Source: Promethearchaeota archaeon | GTDB lineage: Archaea > Asgardarchaeota > Lokiarchaeia > Sigyniarchaeales > SOKP01 | Length of the DNA stretch: 64,000 nt | Reading direction: 5' to 3' | Assembly: GCA_013375475.1 (NCBI GenBank) | Contig: JABXKD010000003.1 | Span: 1 to 64,000, forward strand | Part shown: piece by piece, positions 42,910-51,688 of the stretch | Layout of the letters: every line of letters starts with the position of its first letter | How positions within the stretch are numbered: the first letter of the stretch is position 1 | Notes under the pieces: generated by a model | The model's database searches: none | Told to the model about the DNA's origin: nothing | Seen by the model: the letters and a program-made list of their open reading frames with translations, nothing else | Translations under genes and position numbers: made by a program

Positions 42910-45321
42910 TTATTTCTTTGGTTTCTGCTTAAATTTTAAATAGAGAGCTTTATCCAATAAACTGCCTATTTTTAAAGCAATTATTTTTGCAACTTTGTAT
43001 CTCTCACTATCAAGCATTTCTTTGACTTCCTGAGGACTAGGTGAAGGTTTTAATCTCTCAGCTAATATTTCATTTATAACAATAGAAACTTCAGTTACAA
43101 TTTCTTCACGTGATGGTAATTTCATATTTTCAATATGGGATTTAATTTTTTCTACTGCAAAAAAATAAAATTCACAAAAATTATTAAATGGGTCATCTGT
43201 TAAACCGCTGTGATTTTTAATTTGTTCGATTGCTATTTTTGTGTCTTTTTTTTCCCAATAGAACTGATTAGGATTCATTCCAGGACGACTGATTCCCATC
43301 ATTGTGGATGTAATTTTACGTTCGATCCAATTAAAGGGATTTTCTTGCTTTACTTTACGAGATTCTTTTTTTTTATCAGCATCTTTTTTCTGTTTCTCTA
43401 CTTTAGCGCTAATAATTTTAGATTTTTCAGTATCTCCATAATTTTCAAATCTCTTGATTAGATCATATGCAATACAATATGATATCGGAGAAACTAAATC
43501 TGCTTTCAATTTTAAAGGCATTATATCTTTATACACATAACTTTCTTTATTTTTTAATTCAAAAATACTTTCCTTTAGAGATTTGTTTGTCAAACGGGAT
43601 AAAATAAACCCATTTACTAAAAAAACTTGGTTGATAGCATTTAAAACAACTACCAATTCTTGTTGTCTTTTCATCAAACGATTGATGCTTAATTCTTCTA
43701 GTTTAATTTGACCCCAATCTTCTACATCTTTCGTGTGATCTGCTCTCCTTAAGGCAGGTGAGAATATAGCTTTATCATTTGAAACTATACCATATAATTC
43801 AATAATTCTACTTAATTGTCTTAGGATTTTAGCTAAAATATTGTAAAATAAATCAGTCACTAGATTGGTAAAAATCTCATCGTAATTAATAAGAAGAATT
43901 ATCTGTGAATAATTGCTTAAATTTAAATCTTGAAAGAATATTTTGTCAATAATTTGCTTTTTTCTCACGAATTCTCTCAAACTATTAATTGAAAAACCAG
44001 TTTTCTTTTCTAAAATATCCCATAACTCGTCAAATTCGACTTCAGTCCTATAAAGAATCTTAAATAGATCAAACTCTGAATGATTTCCCACTTTTGCCAT
44101 GAACTTTTCAAGATAAGGAAATTTTAGATTACACAATGCTTTTTTTGCGATATTAATCAAATTTTTTTTATTATCATTCAAAACGATTAAATCTTGTTTT
44201 TTAATGTTAAACCTAATCATGTTTTTCTTAACTTTTTCAGCTAATTCATAATCAATATTGATTAAATGTAAAGTATCTTTTATTCCCCTTTTATTAAGTA
44301 AAAATATAACATCTTCAAAACTAGATTCATATAAACTCTGAAGAAAATAAACAAAATCATTGGGATTTGTCTTTAATTGCTTGATTATTTCAAGTTTTAA
44401 ATCTGAAAGGATTCTCTCTTCAAATTGTTCGTAATCAAGATTTTCTTCAAGAGCATTGTTGATGTATTTAATAGTTTCCCGTTTTAGGTTGTTTCCTTCA
44501 ATGTATCTATTTAATCCGGAAATTGAAATTGGATATTTATTAAGTTCATATTCCAAAATTTTCTTTTTTATCATCCTTATTGGCATGGTTTGAACTTGTA
44601 ATTCCTTATAAGACTTGAATTCAAATAGATCCTGCATCCTCTCAATTAATCGATTTAAGGTAAAAACTTCAATGTACTTATCTTCCTTTTCTTCTTGTTC
44701 TAATTGTTTCTCCACCTCGAGAGATACACCTTTCAATGCAGCAGCTTCCTCTAAAATGTCCAACTTTACATCATCGTTAAGGCCTATTAAATCACCAATG
44801 AAATCGTAGAAGTAAAAGGATGGAAATTTTGAGATGATATTTAACAATCCGAATTCAATTTGATCCTCAATATCTTCAATTTTTTTCACTTTCTCAGTTT
44901 CTTGAAGATTTCCGAGCCTTTCTTCTATTAAAAGTGTTAAAAACATATTTTCTAAATCAATAATTTCATCAAAAATACCTCTTTCTAATTCAAACGAGTC
45001 TTTCAATAAAGAGGTAACTTCCTCCATTAAAATTTGTTTTTCTCTTAAGTGTAATTGTTGAGTAGAATCAATTGTCAACTGATTTGAATCTAGAGATTCC
45101 TGAACCTTAATACCCATATAGTGATACAAATGAACTGCAGCAGTAGCTATTAATAGCGACCGAAGATTCGGATTTTCGCGAATCAATTCAAATATTTTTT
45201 CTTTGTCTGCCTTTCTCTTTAAATGGGATATGATTAAATCTATAGTCTGAAAGAACCGATAGGTACTCTCTACTGCAGTTGATTTTCTCTTTACTCCACT
45301 AATCATAAATTTTTCATCCAT
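42910..45321 (-). CDS. Large helical protein of unknown function (803 aa)
   Basis: An 803-residue, almost wholly alpha-helical protein with no domain I can name. It lacks membrane segments and a signal peptide. A Lys/Glu/Asp-rich linker (about 640-665) splits it into a large N-terminal part and a smaller C-terminal part that begins NPFNWIERKITSTMMG. A single cysteine-poor, Leu/Ile-rich composition suggests a solenoid or scaffold. It starts 19 bp before the stop of the upstream 774-residue gene, so the pair is translationally coupled. No homologue can be judged without a profile search. Confidence 0.7.
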   Translation of the reverse strand: MDEKFMISGVKRKSTAVESTYRFFQTIDLIISHLKRKADKEKIFELIRENPNLRSLLIATAAVHLYHYMGIKVQESLDSNQLTIDSTQQLHLREKQILMEEVTSLLKDSFELERGIFDEIIDLENMFLTLLIEERLGNLQETEKVKKIEDIEDQIEFGLLNIISKFPSFYFYDFIGDLIGLNDDVKLDILEEAAALKGVSLEVEKQLEQEEKEDKYIEVFTLNRLIERMQDLFEFKSYKELQVQTMPIRMIKKKILEYELNKYPISISGLNRYIEGNNLKRETIKYINNALEENLDYEQFEERILSDLKLEIIKQLKTNPNDFVYFLQSLYESSFEDVIFLLNKRGIKDTLHLINIDYELAEKVKKNMIRFNIKKQDLIVLNDNKKNLINIAKKALCNLKFPYLEKFMAKVGNHSEFDLFKILYRTEVEFDELWDILEKKTGFSINSLREFVRKKQIIDKIFFQDLNLSNYSQIILLINYDEIFTNLVTDLFYNILAKILRQLSRIIELYGIVSNDKAIFSPALRRADHTKDVEDWGQIKLEELSINRLMKRQQELVVVLNAINQVFLVNGFILSRLTNKSLKESIFELKNKESYVYKDIMPLKLKADLVSPISYCIAYDLIKRFENYGDTEKSKIISAKVEKQKKDADKKKESRKVKQENPFNWIERKITSTMMGISRPGMNPNQFYWEKKDTKIAIEQIKNHSGLTDDPFNNFCEFYFFAVEKIKSHIENMKLPSREEIVTEVSIVINEILAERLKPSPSPQEVKEMLDSERYKVAKIIALKIGSLLDKALYLKFKQKPKK

Positions 45322-47627
45322 TCTCTATAAACTTCCTTAAAGTTGTCGGCTATTTCATATTTAGTATTTTTATGCCAATATTTAAATTCGAAAACATGAT
45401 ATAAATCAGCATTAAATGATTCCATTTCCTCAGCTGTTAAATCTTGTTTTAAAATCAAGGATATAGGTCTTGCTATTAATTTAGAAAAATATTTTAGAAC
45501 TTTTTCTTTTATGAAATTCATGAATGCATCTTTTTTATCAATGTTAAAACATTCAATAGGCATTAATTTCTCTTGAATATCAATAAACAAGTTAATTTCT
45601 CTTTCAACCTTACTTTGAACATATTTAGGAAATTCGGTTTTAATACCAATACAATATTCGTAGTGTTTATAAAAGTCTATTAAATTCTCTTTCTCAATCG
45701 GATCTGTGACATTCTGAACATATTTATCTAAAAATCTAAAAAAGGTTTCTGGCTCTTGCTCTCTTAATTCACGCTCTTCAAGATATTTTATAAAATCAAG
45801 TAATGTCTCATCTAGTTTCCACTCTCTTTTTTCTTCTAAATTAAAAAACTTTTTAGCGTAATCTTTTATCCATTCTAAAATATAAGATTTCCAGATTAAG
45901 TTAATTCCACCAACTCTCTTCTCTAAGAACCGATGAAACCTATTTGCAAAAGTAACTGGATCTTTTATTTCCGCATCAGGTTCCTCTTTTATAAACCGGT
46001 TAATAGTAGAATACCTTAAAATATAACTTAATAAGTATTTGAGTTCACCGGAATAACGTTCAAATTTCTTTATATGCGATTCAATTGCCTTTGGATTTTT
46101 TACCATTTGTACTTCCGCGAAAGCAATTAAATCACTAATGTTTAATTTGACATTTCCAAAAAACGACTTAATATTCTCTTTAACTATTTTTTTAAACTCT
46201 CTTTTTAATAAATCCTCATTAAATTTACCTGTTTTTAGCAACACAATGGGATTTATTTCAATTTGGGACGTTAGATTTTGTTCAAACTTATTTAATATAT
46301 TTTGCCCCAAGACTTTCGAGGGTTTTTGTTCATTATCAAATTTGTTATGCAAATTTCTAATAAAACTATAAACTAACATTTTTAATCTTCGACTTGAAAG
46401 GTATCGAGGAAAGGATTCGTTAATACATTTAAAACTATTCCTGATGATTTCTTCGAAATAGTTTATTACAGAACTCAATTCAATAGATCTTAGCTTTTCT
46501 TCTTTATCAATTGACATTTTAATAGATTTAGTTGCTAATTGACCAAGATCTGAGAAAAATTCATTGTTAGCTCCCACATTTTCCTTAATAAATTTATTAA
46601 ACATGTCTAAAAGTTCTGAAATGTTGCCAAATTCACCCGTAGTAAGAAAGTCTCTTGATGCCCTTAAAAAATTATCCACAGTATTGCCTAATTCTTTCAA
46701 TATAAGCTCGATTTTGGAGATTAACTCCTCGCCAGAGTAGAGTTCTTTATTCATCACGAATTTATCTTTGAGTTTAGTTATGAAGTAGGTAATGATTTCC
46801 TCTTGAATTTCATCTATTGTACCTGTATTAGCTAATTTCAGGAGATTTGTTCCGAGTGTTAACGTTTTTTCTACGATGAAATTTGCGCTAGGCTCTGAAA
46901 TGGCATATTTTAAATGATCAACCATTGATTTGCCCGAATATGGCGATTTTAAACGCTCAAATTTATGATTTGAAAAATGTATTTCAATCGGTCTTTTATT
47001 CCATAGAAAACTAACCTCAGATCTAATTGAAGCATAAGTAGATAACAATTCTTTTTCAGTTGGTAAAGAAACGCTGAGACCAACTAATTTCTTATTCCAT
47101 TTATCTTCAATTAAATCCCCATATAGTTTTTTACTAAAACGAGTTGCAAATTTCTCAAAAACTTGAATTTTCCCATCAGGTTCTAATTCGGGACGATTGG
47201 TAAACTCTTCTATCTCATAAAACAACTTGCTGATGTTATTTATTGACTCGCGCGACTTATGAGGGTCTAGATAGCCTGTTTCTGGTTTTAAAGCAAGCAA
47301 TAGGCTCTCACAATCTTTAAATCTACCTGGTATTAATAGCATCGATTTAGGATATATATTAGTCCTAGCATCTTTTTCATCGAAGTTATACAATTCAAAC
47401 TCGATAGAAAAAACTTCAGAACCCGCGAAATCTCGTAGGATCGCGTTGTACATGCGAAGATATTTAATGACTTCATGCGACAACTCGTTAACTTTCTCTT
47501 TAGTCAATTTACCTGGCCCAACTACATCGCCTACTATTAAATCTGTTGGACTTGAGTAACCAAAAATTAAAGAAAATTGAAAATTAATAGATTCTCGTGT
47601 TGTTATCATAATTTTGTTATTTTTCAA
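45303..47627 (-). CDS. Large helical protein of unknown function (774 aa)
   Basis: A 774-residue protein, first gene of a two-gene operon with the 803-residue protein. The N-terminal ~130 residues look like a mixed alpha-beta domain (FQFSLIFGYSSPTDLIVGDV; EVFSIEFELYNFDEKDAR), possibly a longin- or roadblock-type fold. The rest is alpha-helical, including RFHRFLEKRVGGINLIWKSY. I do not recognise either part. It is divergent from the Roadblock gene, with a 216-bp gap between. The pair could be a two-protein complex specific to Asgard archaea, which is inference. Confidence 0.7.
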   Translation of the reverse strand: MKNNKIMITTRESINFQFSLIFGYSSPTDLIVGDVVGPGKLTKEKVNELSHEVIKYLRMYNAILRDFAGSEVFSIEFELYNFDEKDARTNIYPKSMLLIPGRFKDCESLLLALKPETGYLDPHKSRESINNISKLFYEIEEFTNRPELEPDGKIQVFEKFATRFSKKLYGDLIEDKWNKKLVGLSVSLPTEKELLSTYASIRSEVSFLWNKRPIEIHFSNHKFERLKSPYSGKSMVDHLKYAISEPSANFIVEKTLTLGTNLLKLANTGTIDEIQEEIITYFITKLKDKFVMNKELYSGEELISKIELILKELGNTVDNFLRASRDFLTTGEFGNISELLDMFNKFIKENVGANNEFFSDLGQLATKSIKMSIDKEEKLRSIELSSVINYFEEIIRNSFKCINESFPRYLSSRRLKMLVYSFIRNLHNKFDNEQKPSKVLGQNILNKFEQNLTSQIEINPIVLLKTGKFNEDLLKREFKKIVKENIKSFFGNVKLNISDLIAFAEVQMVKNPKAIESHIKKFERYSGELKYLLSYILRYSTINRFIKEEPDAEIKDPVTFANRFHRFLEKRVGGINLIWKSYILEWIKDYAKKFFNLEEKREWKLDETLLDFIKYLEERELREQEPETFFRFLDKYVQNVTDPIEKENLIDFYKHYEYCIGIKTEFPKYVQSKVEREINLFIDIQEKLMPIECFNIDKKDAFMNFIKEKVLKYFSKLIARPISLILKQDLTAEEMESFNADLYHVFEFKYWHKNTKYEIADNFKEVYREWMKNL

Positions 47628-47843
47628 ATCTATTTTTATAAAGAATAATAATGATCTATTTTAACTTTTAGCAATAGAAATTTTTAAGCGATTAATTAAC
47701 GCCGATTATCCAAATTTTTAAACAAAAATTAAGGAGATAAAAAATAAAGAAATAAAAAGTATTAATATTATATTTATAATATTTAAGAAAAGTAAAATCT
47801 CAAATTTCAATTTAACTAACTTGCTGTAGAAGGTGAATATGTA

Positions 47844-48248
47844 TTGGAATTCGGAACGGATCTAGGTATTGGCCCCGAAGAAATTGAAAAAATTAGCCCT
47901 CAAATTACATTTATCACTTCAAATGCAGATATTGAAGCTATCGCCCTTGTGAGTATGGAAGGCTACCAAATCGCTTTTTCAGCATTACCCCAATACCAAG
48001 TTGATGGGGATCAGTTTTGTGGTCTTGCGAGCGCTCTTTTAATGACGGGAAGCTCCACAATTAAAACCCTTTTTCAAGAAGACTTAAGCGAAATAATTGT
48101 GAGAGCTGAGAATGGTTACATTATCGTTAGCAACGCAGGGCGTTTAGTCATAGTTTGCGCGGGAACCCTCATTGATACGTTAATGAAGACCGTTAAAGTT
48201 ATGAGAGTTGCTGCTAAAAATTTGGCAAATATTTTTGAAAGGAAATAA
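47844..48248 (+). CDS. Roadblock/LC7-domain protein
   Basis: A 134-residue single-domain protein. The Roadblock fold is seen in IEAIALVSMEGYQIAF (first hairpin), LASALLMTGSSTIKTLF (long helix), SEIIVRAENGYIIVSNA and LVIVCAGTLIDTLMKTVK. In eukaryotes such proteins are dynein light chains and Ragulator subunits; in prokaryotes MglB acts as a GTPase activator. In Asgard archaea a partner role for Rab-like GTPases is plausible. It starts at TTG (47844), with AAGGTGA about 8 nt upstream. It is divergent from the two large unknown genes and lies upstream of the trp leader. Confidence 0.9.
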   Translation: MEFGTDLGIGPEEIEKISPQITFITSNADIEAIALVSMEGYQIAFSALPQYQVDGDQFCGLASALLMTGSSTIKTLFQEDLSEIIVRAENGYIIVSNAGRLVIVCAGTLIDTLMKTVKVMRVAAKNLANIFERK

Positions 48249-48277
48249 CAAATAAAGTTTTAATCCAGAGGATTAAC

Positions 48278-48285
48278 TTTATAAG
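48278..48285 (+). promoter_or_regulatory. Candidate TATA box of the trp leader transcript
   Basis: TTTATAAG would place the transcription start near 48306-48311, so that the mRNA contains both left pairing arms and the leader ORF. A second TATA-like run (48308-48317) would start transcription just past the leader ATG and is less compatible with the leader model. Confidence 0.4.
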
Positions 48286-48314
48286 TTTTTAATAATAATT
48301 ATGTCACTATATAT

Positions 48315-48428
48315 AAGCATGGTTTAATTCTATGGTTACTGAAAATTTTGATTTTTGTTGGCAGTGGCCTTGGCGTTCCTGAAAACGCTTTTCATTGGCT
48401 AAACCATACTTTGCACTCTTTTTATTTC
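48315..48428 (+). promoter_or_regulatory. Candidate tryptophan attenuator of trpB2
   Basis: The segment contains a Trp-rich leader ORF and alternative pairings. Left arm 1 (48315-48326, AAGCATGGTTTA) can pair with the right arm (48400-48411, TAAACCATACTT) at 11 of 12 positions. Left arm 2 (48331-48337, TATGGTT), which includes the leader start codon, pairs perfectly with 48402-48408 of the same right arm. A third hairpin (GCGTT/AACGC, 48373-48377 with 48384-48388) covers the last Trp codon and the leader stop. A T-rich run (48416-48428) follows, which is enough for archaeal transcription termination. Function is inferred from this arrangement and from trpB2 downstream. Confidence 0.5.
48332..48382 (+). 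CDS. Trp-rich leader peptide (16 aa) upstream of trpB2
   Basis: The ORF encodes MVTENFDFCWQWPWRS followed by TGA. Three of sixteen codons are TGG, in a W-x-W-x-W cluster just before the stop, as in bacterial trp leader peptides. Trp is normally about one residue in a hundred, so the cluster is striking directly before a tryptophan synthase gene. No Shine-Dalgarno sequence precedes the ATG, so initiation would be leaderless-like or weak. The frame is also open upstream to a TAA at 48314, with one more TGG in it but no start codon. The next gene in the same direction is trpB2, 168 nt downstream. Confidence 0.55.
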   Translation: MVTENFDFCWQWPWRS

Positions 48429-48449
48429 TAAACATCGAATTTTAAATTT

Positions 48450-48467
48450 CAATTGCATCTGCAATTG
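48450..48467. repeat. Palindrome between trp leader and trpB2
   Basis: CAATTGCA-TC-TGCAATTG is a perfect 8-bp inverted repeat about 84 bp before the trpB2 ATG. A smaller repeat TTGG-GTT-CCAA (48481-48491) follows. Either could be an operator for a Trp-responsive repressor, or a hairpin in the mRNA. The rest of 48249-48550 is AT-rich leader sequence with no other gene. Confidence 0.4.
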
Positions 48468-48550
48468 GGCATTATTAATATTGGGTTCCAATTTTAAAAT
48501 GAGACATCATATGAAGTAGATGATGAAATAATATAGAAAAGGAATAACAA

Positions 48551-49951
48551 ATGATAGATTATAATAAAACAAGAATTTTATTAGATCCAAACGAAACTCC
48601 AAAGGATTGGGTTAATATCTTGCCAGATTTACCCGTTCCTATGACGCCCTTAATAAATCCCATGGATGGAAAACCTGCTCCTCCTGAACTTGCATTCGCA
48701 ATATTCCCAAAACAATGCGTGTTACAAGAAATTTCTCAAGAGCCTTTAATCCCCATTCCAAAAGAATTAAGGGAGATTTTTGTGAGAACTTACCGCCCCA
48801 CTCCTCTTCATAGAGCATATGGTTTAGAAAAGGAACTTGGAATAGAAGGAGAAGACATCAAAATATTTTATAAAAATGAATCAGTTTCTCCAACGGGTTC
48901 ACACAAGCCAAATACAGCTCTGGCTCAAGCCTATTACTCTAAAAAAGATGGTGTTAATGAATTGATTACCGAAACTGGTGCCGGTCAATGGGGTTCAGCG
49001 TTGTCGTATGGTTGTAATATGTTTGATATAAAATGCACGGTCTATATGGTAAGAGCTAGTTTTTTGCAAAAACCCGGAAGAAAAATATTAATGAGAGCTT
49101 TTAACGCACAAGTTCACGCAAGTCCCTCAAAACTAACGGATTCTGGAAAAAGTTACTATGAAAAGGATCCAGAACACCCTGGAAGTCTAGGAATCGCTAT
49201 ATCTGAAGCAGTAGAGCATAGTATGAGAAGTGATAAAGCAAGGTATTCATTGGGTAGTGTTGTAAACTTTGTCTTATTACATCAAACTGTGATCGGGCAA
49301 GAAGTTAAAGCTCAACTTAAAAAAATTAATATTGAACCTGATGTTTTAGTTGGATGCATGGGCGGAGGATCTAATCTAGGAGGATTAATGATTCCCTTCG
49401 CTAGAGATAAATTACATGGGATATCTCCTGATTTAGAAATTGTTGGGGTAGAACCAAGAGCCTGTCCAAGCGTTAACAAAGGAGATTATATATGGGATTA
49501 CGGAGATTCTGCGAAAAAAGCCCCAATTTTAAAAATGTTTACTTTAGGACACAACTTTATCCCCAGTCCAATTCACGCAGGAGGCTTACGGTATCACGGA
49601 ATGGCGCCAATAATATCAATATTAACTCGTAAAAAAATAATGTCGTCTGTTATGCATCATCAAACTGAAGTTATTGAATCGGGATTAATGTTTGCTAAAA
49701 CGGAAGGTATTCTTCCAGCACCTGAAGCGGCTCACGCCGTAAAAGAAGCGATTGATCAAGCCTTAAAAGCTAAAGAAAACAATGAAAAGAAAAACATAGT
49801 GTTCTGCCTAAGTGGACACGGATTTTTCGATTTATTAGCATATAAGGAATTCTTAGTAGGCAATTTAGTAGATTACGAACTACCGACCGAAGAAATTCAA
49901 AAAGCATTAGCTGCACCTGATATGCCCAATATCGACGAAACTAATTTTTAG
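48551..49951 (+). CDS. trpB2: Tryptophan synthase beta chain, TrpB2 type
   Basis: A 466-residue PLP enzyme that makes tryptophan from indole and serine. The Schiff-base lysine is Lys119 (GSHKPN), the catalytic glutamate lies in ETGAGQWG, and the phosphate-binding loop is GCMGGGSNLGG. The longer N-terminus and the PTGSHKPNTA and FLQKPGRKILM segments mark the TrpB2 class, which often acts without TrpA or with alternative partners. No trpA lies beside it. AAGGAA precedes the ATG. The Trp-codon leader upstream makes regulation by tryptophan supply likely. A long T-run follows the gene. Confidence 0.95.
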   Translation: MIDYNKTRILLDPNETPKDWVNILPDLPVPMTPLINPMDGKPAPPELAFAIFPKQCVLQEISQEPLIPIPKELREIFVRTYRPTPLHRAYGLEKELGIEGEDIKIFYKNESVSPTGSHKPNTALAQAYYSKKDGVNELITETGAGQWGSALSYGCNMFDIKCTVYMVRASFLQKPGRKILMRAFNAQVHASPSKLTDSGKSYYEKDPEHPGSLGIAISEAVEHSMRSDKARYSLGSVVNFVLLHQTVIGQEVKAQLKKINIEPDVLVGCMGGGSNLGGLMIPFARDKLHGISPDLEIVGVEPRACPSVNKGDYIWDYGDSAKKAPILKMFTLGHNFIPSPIHAGGLRYHGMAPIISILTRKKIMSSVMHHQTEVIESGLMFAKTEGILPAPEAAHAVKEAIDQALKAKENNEKKNIVFCLSGHGFFDLLAYKEFLVGNLVDYELPTEEIQKALAAPDMPNIDETNF

Positions 49952-49960
49952 AAAATTATA

Positions 49961-49984
49961 TTATTTTTTTTTTAATTTTTTTAT
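49961..49984 (+). terminator. T-rich terminator after trpB2
   Basis: Ten nt after the trpB2 stop codon the coding strand carries TTATTTTTTTTTTAATTTTT followed by TTATT. Runs of this kind are sufficient for intrinsic termination by archaeal RNA polymerase, with no hairpin needed. Confidence 0.65.
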
Positions 49985-50053
49985 TCAATTTTAATAAAGA
50001 TTTTAAAATTTCATAGATAATATCTATAAGAAACTTAAAGAGAATGTTGATTT

Positions 50054-51136
50054 TTGAATATACTATCAATTATCATTACTTGTATTTTGTATTTATATGG
50101 AATAATTTCGCTATATATAGCATTTTTAGCGAGAAAAAAAAACGAAAAAGGAGCGTTCATTAATAACATAGTAAACTCACTAATACTCATAATAAGCATT
50201 TCATTTAGCGTAATTTTTAATACCCTAAACATTTCTAATACAGGTTTTATCGTTTTCCCATTTGATATATTTATGATTATTTTTGTCGTTTTTTTCCTAC
50301 CTCATTTTACTTTTTCAGTTTATAGGGAAAAACGGAGATTTAGATTAATAGAAAAACCTATGGAAGAAGAAAATTCACACTTAACAGAAGAACTCCCATT
50401 TAAATACGAACTTTATAGAAAATTGACGCACTTAGTTGTCTTGGGGATTACTTTTTTCTATTTCACGCTTGGTTTTCTAGTTCAAAACATTTTCGTGTAC
50501 ATATTAGATTTTTTCCCGAGTATAATATCAGACTTTTTCTTTTCCATCTATAACATGGAAGAGAACAAAATGATTTTTACCCAATATTTAGTAGTTTTTT
50601 TGGTTGGAGCTTCCCTAATTGGTCTAATGACAGCCGACTTTACTAGAATTTTAAAACCAAAACTTTATCCTCTAAAATCAGTAAATCGAATTCTTAGGAA
50701 AAAAGAACGTCATTTGAGATTAGGTCCGCATATCTCAATGGGAATTGGTTGTTTTTCAATTATTCTACTGTACGGTCCTTTTCAGCCTATTGGTCCATTT
50801 TCTATATGTATATCAATGACCATGTCGATTTTTGGGGATATGACAGCCAATTTGATAGGAAGAAAATTTGGACGCAGCAAAATTCGTACAACGAAAAAAA
50901 CATATGAAGGTTTATTTGCAGGAATGAGCGTAGCATATATCTCAGGAATTATCACATTACTATTTTTAAATCAATTATATAAAATTAATCTTTTGACCCT
51001 AATTCTGCTTCCTTTAATTGGAACCATGATTATGGGAATTCTAGACTTTTTAGACCTAGATGTTGACGATAATTTATCTTATAATTTTGTAATAACAACA
51101 GTTTTATTCTTTATATCAATCTTTTTACTAGCGTAA
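50054..51136 (+). CDS. Polyprenol/dolichol-kinase-like CTP-transferase family membrane protein
   Basis: A 360-residue polytopic protein with about nine hydrophobic segments. The motifs are ELYRKLTHLVVLG (about 115-127, the ExxRKxxH of the family) and, in the C-terminal half, FGDMTANLIGRKFGR followed by KTYEGLFAG. These define the CDP-alcohol/phytol/dolichol kinase group (Sec59, Dgk1, VTE5), which uses CTP to phosphorylate a lipid alcohol. In archaea the likely substrates are polyprenols or other isoprenoid alcohols. The start is TTG; an upstream ATG at 50044 is out of frame. It lies between trpB2 and pyrI. Confidence 0.75.
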   Translation: MNILSIIITCILYLYGIISLYIAFLARKKNEKGAFINNIVNSLILIISISFSVIFNTLNISNTGFIVFPFDIFMIIFVVFFLPHFTFSVYREKRRFRLIEKPMEEENSHLTEELPFKYELYRKLTHLVVLGITFFYFTLGFLVQNIFVYILDFFPSIISDFFFSIYNMEENKMIFTQYLVVFLVGASLIGLMTADFTRILKPKLYPLKSVNRILRKKERHLRLGPHISMGIGCFSIILLYGPFQPIGPFSICISMTMSIFGDMTANLIGRKFGRSKIRTTKKTYEGLFAGMSVAYISGIITLLFLNQLYKINLLTLILLPLIGTMIMGILDFLDLDVDDNLSYNFVITTVLFFISIFLLA

Positions 51137-51180
51137 GTATTCGCAACATTTTTCAATAAAAAAATTTTATAAATAAGAAC

Positions 51181-51684
51181 ATGAGCGAAGAAAAATTAAA
51201 AATTGATAAAATAAAAAAAGGAACTGTTATTGACCATATAGATAGCGGATATGCTCTAACAATCCTCAATTTGACTGGACTTGGTGAATCTCCAAATCTA
51301 ATGACAATTGGCGTTAATGTGTCCTCAAAGAAATATAACAAAAAAGATATTATTAAAATTGAAGGTGAATTTCTGGATAAAATTCAAATGCAACAAATCT
51401 CAATACTTTCGCCAAACGCTCAGATCTCATTGATTGAAGACTATAAAGTTATTGAGAAAAAAAAAGTAAAACTCCCCGATATTATTAAGCAGCTGATATT
51501 GTGTCAAAGCAAAACTTGCATTTCCAATTCAGAAGAACCTATCGATACTGAGTTCAATGTACTCGAAGAAAAGCCTCTGAAAATTCAATGTGTATATTGT
51601 AATAGAATATATAAGTTGGACGAAATCGTTTTTACCTCTAAAGAGAAGATAGAGAAGAGAATTAAACAAACGATTCAATTGTAG
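51181..51684 (+). CDS. pyrI: Aspartate carbamoyltransferase regulatory chain
   Basis: A 167-residue regulatory subunit. The N-terminal nucleotide-binding domain shows IKKGTVIDHIDSGYALTIL and the helical SSKKYNKKDIIKIEGEFL. The C-terminal zinc domain has Cys108, Cys113, Cys137 and Cys140, the four ligands that dock on the catalytic PyrB trimer. CTP and ATP binding to this chain tunes the first step of pyrimidine synthesis. pyrB is not adjacent, which is unusual because the two are mostly fused or adjoining in archaea. A tail of about 20 basic residues extends beyond the usual end. It is convergent with a small membrane-protein gene, 4 bp away. Confidence 0.95.
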   Translation: MSEEKLKIDKIKKGTVIDHIDSGYALTILNLTGLGESPNLMTIGVNVSSKKYNKKDIIKIEGEFLDKIQMQQISILSPNAQISLIEDYKVIEKKKVKLPDIIKQLILCQSKTCISNSEEPIDTEFNVLEEKPLKIQCVYCNRIYKLDEIVFTSKEKIEKRIKQTIQL

Positions 51685-51688
51685 GTAG

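Noticed and set aside
48308-48317. TATATATAAG as the trp promoter
   Set aside because: It would start transcription past the leader ATG; the TATA-like box at 48278-48285 fits the leader better. It remains an alternative that would weaken the attenuator model.
48520-48526. C-box-like ATGATGA before trpB2
   Set aside because: No CTGA D box at a suitable distance and no flanking stem, so a C/D sRNA is not supported here.
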